Source of the DNA: Flavobacterium branchiicola
GTDB taxonomy: Bacteria; Bacteroidota; Bacteroidia; Flavobacteriales; Flavobacteriaceae
DNA length: 64,000 nt
NCBI RefSeq assembly: GCF_018383905.1
Contig: NZ_JAGYWA010000004.1
Span: 248,001-312,000 of the forward strand
Reading direction: 5' to 3'
A program made the translations under genes and the position numbers. Positions 57,175 to 64,000 of the stretch are shown here, piece after piece (within the stretch, counting starts at the first letter, position 1; the number at the start of each line of letters is the position of its first letter). Below the pieces are notes generated by a model that saw nothing but the letters and a program-made list of their open reading frames with translations, was not told where the DNA came from and searched no databases.

Positions 57175-59994
57175 ATGTTTTATAAGAAAAAATCGACACT
57201 TGTTTTTTTATTTATGATTGCAAATTTGCTCACTGTTCAAGCGCAGAGTTTCAAAGCAAATGATCCAATTGCGGTCAATCAGAAAATAAAAAAAGGAGTT
57301 TTACCAAACGGCATGACGTATTATATTTACCCGACAGATGTAAATAAAAATACGGCAAGTTATTATATCATTCAAAATGTAGGTTCAATTTTAGAAAACG
57401 ATCAGCAGAAAGGTTTGGCGCATTTTCTGGAGCATATGGCGTTTAACGGAACCAAAAATTTTGAAGGAAAAGGCATTCTGAATACACTTCAGAAACAAGG
57501 AGCCGTTTTCGGAAGAAATATCAATGCTTATACGAGCACAGACGAAACGGTTTATAACTTAGACAACATTCCGTCAAAAGATGGGGGAGTAGTAGATACT
57601 TGTTTACTGGTTTTACACGACTGGTCTAATTTTTTGTCTTTGACGAATGAAGAAATCGATGCAGAGCGAGGTGTAATTACCGAAGAATGGCGTACCAGAC
57701 AAAATGCAAGAGCAAGAATTTACGAGCAGTTGGCACCGTATTATTACAACAATTCGCCGTATGCAGAACGTATGCCAATTGGTGATATGAATATTGTAAA
57801 AAACTTTAAATATCAGGTTTTAAAAGATTTTTATAAAGATTGGTACCGTCCCGATTTGCAGGCAATCGCAATTGTTGGAGATATTAATGAAGATGAAATT
57901 GAAGCTAAAATCAAAAAGCTTTTTGCAGATATTCCGACACCTCAAAATCCTAAAAAACGTTTTGAAATTGCCATTCCGGAAAAAGCAGAACCAACTTTTA
58001 AATTGGCTTTAGACAAAGAAATTTCAGCTTCGGGAATTAGTTATATGATTCGTCACGTTGCAGAAAAACCAACAGGAACTTATGCCGACTTAGAAAAAGC
58101 AACACAAAGAAGCATTGCATTTTCTATTTTGAATAACCGTTTGGGCGAAATGGCGCAAAAACAAGAATGCCCGTTCAAAGGAGCACAAATTGGCTATCAA
58201 AGTTATACTCGTTTGAATGATATCTGGATTTTAACTGTTTCTCCAAAACCGGGAAAACAAGCTGAAGCTTTTGCAGCAGTTATGAACGAATGGGTTCGTG
58301 CCTATAAATTTGGTTTCTCAAAAGGAGAAATTGAAAGAGCCGTTACTGAAACCATTTCAGGTTACGAAAATTATTTAGAAAAAATAAATGAGATTTCGCA
58401 TAAACAAGTAATCGGAATGGTGAAAGACGATTATTTAAATCATGAAGTCATTGCCGATCCTGCAGCAGAATTTGAAATGACGAAGAGCATTTTAAAAAGT
58501 CTGGACAGTAAAATTCTTCAGGAGCAAATAAGTAAATTATATACACAGCAAAATCGCGTGATTACCGTAACCGGAGTAGAAGGCGAAGAAAATCTGAATC
58601 AGGACAAAGCGTTTGATATTATTCAGAAAGCAGAAAATGATGCTTCGTTGCAGGCTTATGTAGATACTTTTGTTTCTAAATCACTAATGGATGGGATAGA
58701 TTTAAAACCAGGTAAGATTGTTTCTGAAAAAGAGACGAAAGAAATCAATGCAACAACTTTTGTATTAAGCAATGGTGTAAAAGTGCATTATAAATTTGCT
58801 GATAAGAATAAAAAAGAAGTAACTCTTGTGGCAAAAAGTTTTGGAGGCTCTTCTTTATATACTCCTAAAGATATACCATCTCTTGCAGTTACTGCAGATC
58901 TGGCAATGATGTCGGGGGTTGCATCTTTTTCGAGTACTGATTTAGAAAAAATGCTAAAAGGAAAAATGGTAAATGCTTCTGCTGGTATAGATAATTTTGT
59001 AGAAAGAGTGAATGCAAATGCAAATACGAAGGATATTGAAACGATGATGCAATTAATTTATTTGCGTTTTTCTAAACCAAGATTTGATCAAGATCAATTT
59101 GATTTATTGAAGCAAAGAATGCAAAATGCTTTAAAAAATAAACAAAATGATATTTCATCTAAAATGAAAGATAGTTTGAATTTTGCCATTTACGGAAAAA
59201 ATAACCCAAAAGTGCGTATACTGAATCAGCAATTTATTGACGATCTGTCTTTTGATAAAATGAAATCTTTCTACCTAGATCGCTTTTCTGACGTAAGTAA
59301 TTTTACGTTTTATATCGTAGGTGACATAAAACTTGAAATTTTAAAACCTTTATTAGAAAAATATATTGCAAGTATATCTGGAATAAAAAGAAAAGAAAAC
59401 TTTAATGACGATAGAGTTGAATGGGTTTCCAATAAAATAGACAAAGATATTTTTATAAAAATGGAAACACCAAAGAGTTCTGTAAAAATTAAGTTTGAAG
59501 ATAGTTTTGCATATTCTCAAAAGAATAAAATTTTAGCCTCTTTTTTAGGTGATATTTTAACTCTGAGATACACTGAAAGTCTTCGTGAAAAAGAAGGAGG
59601 AACATATGGTGCTCAAGTTAACTCGAGTTTGACAAAACTTCCTAAACCAAATGTCACTCTTACGATAGCATTTGATTGCGATGCAGAAAAAGCAGAACAG
59701 TTATTGCCAATTGTATATCAGTCAATTGAAGAAATTCAAAAAGGAAAAATTTTGAGTGAAGATATTGAAAAGACGAGGAAGAACTATATTAAAACAAAAG
59801 CAGATCAGCAGAATTTTAATTTTAACAGCATGGATCTGATCTCTAATTACTTTGAAAATCATATTAATATGGATGATCCCAAAAACTACAATGATATCGT
59901 AAATGAAGTCACAGCAAAAGATATTCAAGATTTTACAAATGCATTTTTAAAAAATGCCAAATCTTATGAGATAGTCTTCAAACCATTAAAATAA
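57175..59994 (+). CDS. M16 family metallopeptidase (insulinase/pitrilysin type)
   Basis: A 939-residue exported zinc peptidase (signal ending ANLLTVQAQ). The inverted zinc-binding motif is HFLEH in GLAHFLEHMAFNGT (His83, Glu86, His87), with the distal ligand in the EEIDAERGVITEEW block. The chain contains both M16 halves: the catalytic one (about 30-480) and an inactive clamshell partner (about 520-930) with GGTYGAQVNSSLTKLPKP. These enzymes degrade short peptides inside a closed chamber. With the aspartyl protease and SusCD, it supports a peptide-utilisation role. It lies 225 bases after the TlpA-like gene. Confidence 0.94.
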   Translation: MFYKKKSTLVFLFMIANLLTVQAQSFKANDPIAVNQKIKKGVLPNGMTYYIYPTDVNKNTASYYIIQNVGSILENDQQKGLAHFLEHMAFNGTKNFEGKGILNTLQKQGAVFGRNINAYTSTDETVYNLDNIPSKDGGVVDTCLLVLHDWSNFLSLTNEEIDAERGVITEEWRTRQNARARIYEQLAPYYYNNSPYAERMPIGDMNIVKNFKYQVLKDFYKDWYRPDLQAIAIVGDINEDEIEAKIKKLFADIPTPQNPKKRFEIAIPEKAEPTFKLALDKEISASGISYMIRHVAEKPTGTYADLEKATQRSIAFSILNNRLGEMAQKQECPFKGAQIGYQSYTRLNDIWILTVSPKPGKQAEAFAAVMNEWVRAYKFGFSKGEIERAVTETISGYENYLEKINEISHKQVIGMVKDDYLNHEVIADPAAEFEMTKSILKSLDSKILQEQISKLYTQQNRVITVTGVEGEENLNQDKAFDIIQKAENDASLQAYVDTFVSKSLMDGIDLKPGKIVSEKETKEINATTFVLSNGVKVHYKFADKNKKEVTLVAKSFGGSSLYTPKDIPSLAVTADLAMMSGVASFSSTDLEKMLKGKMVNASAGIDNFVERVNANANTKDIETMMQLIYLRFSKPRFDQDQFDLLKQRMQNALKNKQNDISSKMKDSLNFAIYGKNNPKVRILNQQFIDDLSFDKMKSFYLDRFSDVSNFTFYIVGDIKLEILKPLLEKYIASISGIKRKENFNDDRVEWVSNKIDKDIFIKMETPKSSVKIKFEDSFAYSQKNKILASFLGDILTLRYTESLREKEGGTYGAQVNSSLTKLPKPNVTLTIAFDCDAEKAEQLLPIVYQSIEEIQKGKILSEDIEKTRKNYIKTKADQQNFNFNSMDLISNYFENHINMDDPKNYNDIVNEVTAKDIQDFTNAFLKNAKSYEIVFKPLK

Positions 59995-60089
59995 TTTTAT
60001 CAGTTTTTTTATAATAGAGTTTAATTGTTTTTCCCTATCAATTATTATTTTGAGTTAGTAAGCAAATTAGTTGTTATAGCGGATTATCG

Positions 60090-60125
60090 AGAGGGTTGTT
60101 TTTTGCTATTCAACCCTCTTTTTTT
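60090..60125 (+). terminator. Terminator after the M16 peptidase gene
   Basis: AGAGGGTTG (60090-60098) pairs with CAACCCTCT (60111-60119), followed by seven T residues. It separates the SusCD/protease operon from the DsbD gene. Confidence 0.85.
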
Positions 60126-60137
60126 AAAATTTAACCC

Positions 60138-62192
60138 ATGAACAAGAACATATTTTTAGGGAGTCTTTTGTTGTTGTTTTCAGTAATAACACAGGCTCAG
60201 ATTTACAATCCGTTAAAATGGAAGACCAGTATTGAGAAAATTTCCGATACAGAATACGAGTTACAGGCAAAAGCCTTAATCGAACCGGGTTGGCATTTAT
60301 ACAGTCAGGAAGTTTCAGATGGCGGTCCGATTCCTACTCGTTTTACCTTTACAAAATCACTGGAATTTCAGTTAATTGGCGAGGTAAAAGAAGAAAAAGG
60401 AAAAACCATCAACGATCCTGTTTTTAAAATGCAGATTAAGTTTTTCGAGAAAGAAACCACTTTTTCGCAGCGCATAAAAATACTTTCGGCAAAACCTTTC
60501 AAAATCAAAACCGAAGTTGAATTTATGGTTTGCAATGATGAGAATTGCCTTCCGCCAAGTTCAGATGAATTGGAGTTTAACGTTAGCCCATCCGCGAAAG
60601 CGATAACTTTAATTGAAAGTGCTGTAAAGAAAGAAAATAAAACAGCAGAAATTGATTCTTCAGTTGTTGAAGTAAAAGAAAAAACAGAAGAAATAATCCA
60701 CACAGAAATTGTAAAAACACCCAAAAAAGAACTGAAAAAACAACAACCGGAAACAGAATCAAGAAGTTTATGGTCGATTTTTTTATTGTCGTTCTTCTCC
60801 GGATTTGCAGCTTTATTAACTCCGTGTGTTTTTCCGATGATTCCAATGACAGTAAGTTTTTTTACCAAGCAAAGCAAAACCAAGTCGCAGGGAATCAGAA
60901 AAGCCATTTTTTACGGGATCTCAATTATCGCCATTTATATTTTTTTGGGTGCAGTTGTAACCTGGGTTTTTGGTGCCGATTCTCTAAACGCGCTTTCAAC
61001 AAACGTTTGGTTTAACCTTATATTTTTTGTGCTTTTAATGTTTTTTGCTTTTTCATTTTTAGGAGCATTCGAAATAATGCTTCCAAATGCATGGGCAAAC
61101 AAAGTAGATTCACAAGCCGATAAAGGCGGAATCGTGGGAATTTTATTCATGGCTTTGGCACTGGCGATTGTCTCTTTTTCTTGTACAGGACCAATTGTGG
61201 GTACGCTACTTGTTGAAGCCGCTTCGCGTGGAGGAATTGCACCTTTTGTCGGGATGTTTGGTTTTTCTCTGGCTTTGGCATTGCCTTTTACTTTGTTTGC
61301 GGCATTTCCGGGTTGGTTAAATTCACTTCCAAAATCGGGTGGTTGGTTAAATTCGGTTAAAGTATTTTTAGGATTTCTGGAAATGGCTTTGGCTTTTAAA
61401 TTTCTGTCAAATGCCGATTTGGTTTTGCAATTACACTGGCTGGAAAGAGAAACCTTCTTAGCGATTTGGATTGCCATTTTCGGAACTCTGACGTATTATT
61501 TATTCGGAAAAATTCAGTTGCCGCACGATAGTCCGGTTTCCAATATTAGCGTTGGAAGATTGGGACTTGGAGTTTTAGTTTTGGCTTTTACCATTTATCT
61601 GATTCCCGGAATCTGGGGCGCACCTTTAAAAATGATCAGTGGTTTTCCGCCGCCAATGCATTATAGCGAAATTCCGAATGGATTAAGTAATTCCAATTCA
61701 CATGAAATCACAGAAAATCTGCCGGAAGGTGCAAAACTTGGACCTCACGATATTATGGCTTTTACCGATTATGATTTAGGGATGCAATATGCCAAAAAAA
61801 TGGGGAAACCGGTTATGATTGATTTTACCGGACATGCTTGTGTAAATTGCCGTAAAATGGAAGACAATGTCTGGTCTGACGATAAGGTGCAGAAAATTTT
61901 AAAAGGCGATTTGATCTTGATTTCATTATATGTTGATGATAAAAGAGAATTGGCTTCACACGAACAAAAGGTTTCTGAACTAACGGGTAAAAAGATCAAA
62001 TACATTGGTCAGAAGTGGAGCGAATTTCAGACCATAAAATATAAAACCAATGCGCAGCCTTTTTATGTATTGGTTAATAATAAAGGAGAAAAGTTAAACG
62101 AGACTTCAGCTTATAATCCGGATGTTGATGATTATTTAAAATGGCTCAATACCGGAATTTCTAAATTCAAAAATGAATATTCGGAAATTTAG
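60138..62192 (+). CDS. DsbD-type thiol:disulfide interchange protein
   Basis: A 684-residue inner-membrane protein that moves electrons from cytoplasmic thioredoxin to the periplasm. After the signal (VITQA) comes an N-terminal DsbD-alpha-like domain (EPGWHLYSQEVSDGGP, VEFMVCNDENCLPP with its Cys pair). Then come about eight membrane helices with the paired cysteines in LLTPCVFPMIPMTVSFF and FSCTGPIVGTLL, and a C-terminal thioredoxin-like domain with DFTGHACVNCRKMEDNVW (Cys568, Cys571). It follows the protease/redox locus and would supply reducing power to the three thioredoxin-type centres. It has its own terminator, and its start is just 12 bases after the terminator of the previous operon. 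Confidence 0.93.
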   Translation: MNKNIFLGSLLLLFSVITQAQIYNPLKWKTSIEKISDTEYELQAKALIEPGWHLYSQEVSDGGPIPTRFTFTKSLEFQLIGEVKEEKGKTINDPVFKMQIKFFEKETTFSQRIKILSAKPFKIKTEVEFMVCNDENCLPPSSDELEFNVSPSAKAITLIESAVKKENKTAEIDSSVVEVKEKTEEIIHTEIVKTPKKELKKQQPETESRSLWSIFLLSFFSGFAALLTPCVFPMIPMTVSFFTKQSKTKSQGIRKAIFYGISIIAIYIFLGAVVTWVFGADSLNALSTNVWFNLIFFVLLMFFAFSFLGAFEIMLPNAWANKVDSQADKGGIVGILFMALALAIVSFSCTGPIVGTLLVEAASRGGIAPFVGMFGFSLALALPFTLFAAFPGWLNSLPKSGGWLNSVKVFLGFLEMALAFKFLSNADLVLQLHWLERETFLAIWIAIFGTLTYYLFGKIQLPHDSPVSNISVGRLGLGVLVLAFTIYLIPGIWGAPLKMISGFPPPMHYSEIPNGLSNSNSHEITENLPEGAKLGPHDIMAFTDYDLGMQYAKKMGKPVMIDFTGHACVNCRKMEDNVWSDDKVQKILKGDLILISLYVDDKRELASHEQKVSELTGKKIKYIGQKWSEFQTIKYKTNAQPFYVLVNNKGEKLNETSAYNPDVDDYLKWLNTGISKFKNEYSEI

Positions 62193-62216
62193 AAAACCAT
62201 TAAAATGTAAAACTGT

Positions 62217-62247
62217 AAAAGAGATGCTTATCCTGCATCTCTTTTTT
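62217..62247 (+). terminator. Terminator of the dsbD-like gene
   Basis: AAAAGAGATGC (62217-62227) pairs with GCATCTCTTTT (62235-62245), a perfect 11-bp stem ending in a T run. Confidence 0.88.
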
Positions 62248-62311
62248 TGTGCGCTTAATTTTGTGTTTTCCAAATTGAAAAACTAAAATTTTAAGAATAC
62301 AGCTACTCTAT

Positions 62312-62373
62312 TTAAAATATTTTAATATTGAAAGGTAATTTGTTACGGTAATTTAAAAAATAAATTAAATTTG
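62312..62373 (+). promoter_or_regulatory. Promoter and palindromic site upstream of the ROK gene
   Basis: TTAAAATATTTTAA (62312-62325) is a perfect 14-bp palindrome. It is followed by TTG (62340-62342), a 23-base spacer and TAAATTTG (62366-62373), an exact -7 box. The same palindrome occurs twice downstream of the gene (63651, 63682), so it is a candidate operator for the ROK protein. Confidence 0.55.
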
Positions 62374-62395
62374 TTTAAAACCTAAATATAAAGCT

Positions 62396-63628
62396 ATGAG
62401 TTTAAAAGATTTATTGGATAATAGTAAAGACAAAAGTTTATCGGAACAGAAATGGCATATGTTGAGACAATTTATTGTAAAACGACTATTATCTGGTGGA
62501 AATTCGACTATTGCGGAACTAAGTGCTGAACTGCAATCCAGCGTTCCAACAGTTACTAAAGCTGTAAATGAATTGCTCGCAGAAGGTTATGTGGTAGATT
62601 TAGGTAAAATTACCAATAGTGGCGGTCGCAGACCCTCATTATTTAGTATTAACCCAACTTGTGCCTATTTTTTAGGAGTAGAAGTAGGGTTAACCAGCAT
62701 GTCAATCGGACTTCAGAATATTAAAAACGAATTGGTTAGTATAGAATTAGGAACTGCTTTTAAACTGGAGAATACTCAGGAATCTTTAAATAAGTTTTGC
62801 AGTTTAATTAATTCATTTATTGAAGACAGTTCGGTTGAGAAAAAAATGATTTTGGGAGTTTGCATCAACTTTTCAGGACGTATTAACTCTATGGAAGGTT
62901 TTAGTTATAATTACTTTTTTAGCGAAAACAGACCGTTAACCGAAATTATCTCAGAGCAGGTTAATCTTCCGGTTCATTTAGAAAATGATACCCGGGCAAT
63001 GGCTTTTGGCGAATATTGTGAAGGTGGCGTTGATGATGAGCAAAATATAATCTTTGTGAATTACAGTTGGGGAGTTGCAATTGGTATGATTACAGATGGC
63101 AAACTCTATTATGGAAAATCGGGTTATTCGGGTGAGTTTGGTCACAGTACTATTTTTAATAACGAAATAATGTGCCAGTGCGGAAAGTTAGGCTGCCTGG
63201 AAACCGAAATCTCCGGCTGGTCATTAATTAATCAGTTTAAAGATGCAATTAAAGATGGTAAACAATCGAAAGTAGTGCTGGATGATAATTCTCCAGTTCT
63301 GCAACATCATGCTATTATTGCCGGTGCGGTCAATCTGGAAGACACACTTTGTGTTGATCTGGTTACGCAGCAAAGCGAGAAAATGGGACGTTATTTATCT
63401 ATTCTCCTTAATATCTTCAATCCTGATCTTTTGGTAATTGGAGGCGATTTTGCTCAACTAGGTGATTATGCCCTTTTACCAATTCAATCTGCATTAAAAA
63501 AATATTCACTTGGTTTAGTCAACCGGGATATGAAACTTAAAAAATCAACTTTGGGTCGTCGTGCCGGCGTAATTGGGGCATGTTGTGTCATTAAGGAAAA
63601 ACTGCTGTTTCCTTTAATTAATAGTTAA
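62396..63628 (+). CDS. ROK family transcriptional regulator (NagC/Mlc type)
   Basis: A 410-residue regulator. The N-terminal winged helix-turn-helix is at about 20-85 (STIAELSAELQSSVPTVTKA, GRRPSLFSINP). The sugar-kinase-like ROK domain has FLGVEVGLTSMSIGLQNI, VHLENDTRAMAFGEY, SGEFGHSTIFNNE and the zinc-binding C-x-C-G-x-x-G-C-x-E (CQCGKLGCLE). The phosphate-loop residues of true kinases are poorly kept (EVGLTSMSIGL in place of D-x-G-x-T), so it is most likely a sugar-responsive repressor. The palindromes TTAAAATATTTTA[AT] before and after the gene may be its binding sites, one of them in the promoter of the next gene. Confidence 0.92.
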   Translation: MSLKDLLDNSKDKSLSEQKWHMLRQFIVKRLLSGGNSTIAELSAELQSSVPTVTKAVNELLAEGYVVDLGKITNSGGRRPSLFSINPTCAYFLGVEVGLTSMSIGLQNIKNELVSIELGTAFKLENTQESLNKFCSLINSFIEDSSVEKKMILGVCINFSGRINSMEGFSYNYFFSENRPLTEIISEQVNLPVHLENDTRAMAFGEYCEGGVDDEQNIIFVNYSWGVAIGMITDGKLYYGKSGYSGEFGHSTIFNNEIMCQCGKLGCLETEISGWSLINQFKDAIKDGKQSKVVLDDNSPVLQHHAIIAGAVNLEDTLCVDLVTQQSEKMGRYLSILLNIFNPDLLVIGGDFAQLGDYALLPIQSALKKYSLGLVNRDMKLKKSTLGRRAGVIGACCVIKEKLLFPLINS

Positions 63629-63650
63629 TTTCAAAAATCAATACCACTTA

Positions 63651-63702
63651 TTAAAATATTTTAATAACTATAGTTGTTATTTTAAAATATTTTATATCTT
63701 TA
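63651..63702 (+). promoter_or_regulatory. Two palindromes and a promoter toward the next gene
   Basis: TTAAAATATTTTAA (63651-63664) and TTAAAATATTTTAT (63682-63695) are 31 bases apart, about three helical turns. TTG (63674-63676), an 18-base spacer and TATCTTTA (63695-63702) form a promoter-like pair, with the second palindrome filling its spacer. A repressor bound there would block transcription. Confidence 0.6.
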
Positions 63703-63831
63703 CAAAGTGATAATAAATTATTTACATATAGTTTACTTATGAAGATGATGCGTTTTTTGTTTTAAGAATTAAGATTGACACAAATACCAAACTAACCATT
63801 TGGATAAAAATATTGTTTTTTGATCATAAAA

Positions 63832-63865
63832 AAAGCCAGTCAATGCTGTGAACATTGCTGGCTTT
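63832..63865 (+). promoter_or_regulatory. Stem-loop in the leader of the last gene
   Basis: AAAGCCAGTCAATG (63832-63845) faces CATTGCTGGCTTT (63853-63865), a nearly perfect stem with a seven-base loop. Only TTTG-TT follows, so it is a weak terminator at best. It could be a leader attenuator between the promoter at 63674-63702 and the start codon at 63943. Confidence 0.5.
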
Positions 63866-63942
63866 GTTCCCGAGAGAACTAATGATTAGGAATAAATAAA
63901 TTGACCTTAACAAAGTTTTATTAACCAAACCATTACAAAAGT

Positions 63943-64000
63943 ATGAAATTATTGCCTAAAAGTAAACCTAAATCTTGTAGGTTTACTCCTAACCACGTAA
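63943..64000 (+). CDS. Start of a gene cut by the window edge (unidentified)
   Basis: An ATG at 63943 opens a frame that stays open to the end of the window (19 codons, MKLLPKSKPKSCRFTPNHV). The lysine-rich beginning could be the N-terminal extension of an exported protein such as a SusC-type receptor, which would fit the ROK regulator and promoter upstream. Too little is present to identify it. Confidence 0.4.
   Translation, partial: MKLLPKSKPKSCRFTPNHV

Noticed and set aside
60368..60907. Long antisense frame of 179 residues within the DsbD gene
   Set aside because: The plus-strand frame is a clear DsbD with conserved cysteines. The antisense frame has no recognisable motif.

Overview
The window looks like chromosomal DNA of a Flavobacterium-type member of the Bacteroidota. 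The sequence is AT-rich. There are almost no Shine-Dalgarno sequences. Several genes carry the TAnnTTTG -7 box of this phylum. There is a SusC/SusD pair with an ECF sigma factor and a FecR anti-sigma factor, many lipoproteins with short [LF]xxC lipoboxes, and an nrdB-nrdA pair of flavobacterial type. I saw no rRNA, tRNA, CRISPR array or full-length insertion sequence.

Layout. 1-4.9 kb: tail of a membrane-fusion protein, an RND pump and its outer-membrane channel. 5-16.7 kb: two diverged copies of one signalling module. Each has a small lipoprotein and a TPR histidine kinase on the minus strand, and a single-span membrane protein of unknown function on the plus strand. Between the two copies lie a GH1 beta-glucosidase, small lipoproteins and an orphan HsdR-N-type nuclease. 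Only the second copy has a response regulator. 16.7-31.5 kb: an L,D-transpeptidase, a TolC/HlyD/MFS efflux operon with a channel-like protein and an AI-2E-type permease, a large PAS histidine kinase with a receiver protein, and further envelope proteins. 31.7-33.8 kb: a TetR, HMA-like protein and MFS operon. 33.8-38.1 kb: a cargo segment bracketed by a duplication of the 3' end of that MFS gene plus its terminator. It carries an XRE regulator and a three-gene cluster with a TIGR04255-like protein. 38.3-43.5 kb: an NmrA-like reductase, an AraC regulator and nrdBA, preceded by four TGTTGATAA boxes. 43.9-60 kb: a sigma/anti-sigma-controlled SusCD locus with no glycosidase. Instead it has two thioredoxin-fold proteins, a double-DTG aspartyl protease and an M16 peptidase, followed by DsbD. 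62.4-64 kb: a ROK regulator with nearby palindromes and the probable first codons of another gene.

Most notable points. (a) The duplicated kinase modules keep a structured spacer of about 200 bp at almost constant spacing, a hairpin with the kinase AUG in its loop, and short repeats phased at about one helical turn. (b) The 34-38 kb cargo is flanked by 53-bp and 46-bp perfect direct repeats. (c) A MITE-like palindromic repeat occurs three times, and one copy has a 9-bp target duplication. (d) The SusCD locus appears built for peptides or disulfide-bonded proteins rather than glycans. (e) There are candidate regulatory sites upstream of nrdBA and around the ROK gene. All functional statements come from motif recognition by eye. 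No database search was run.
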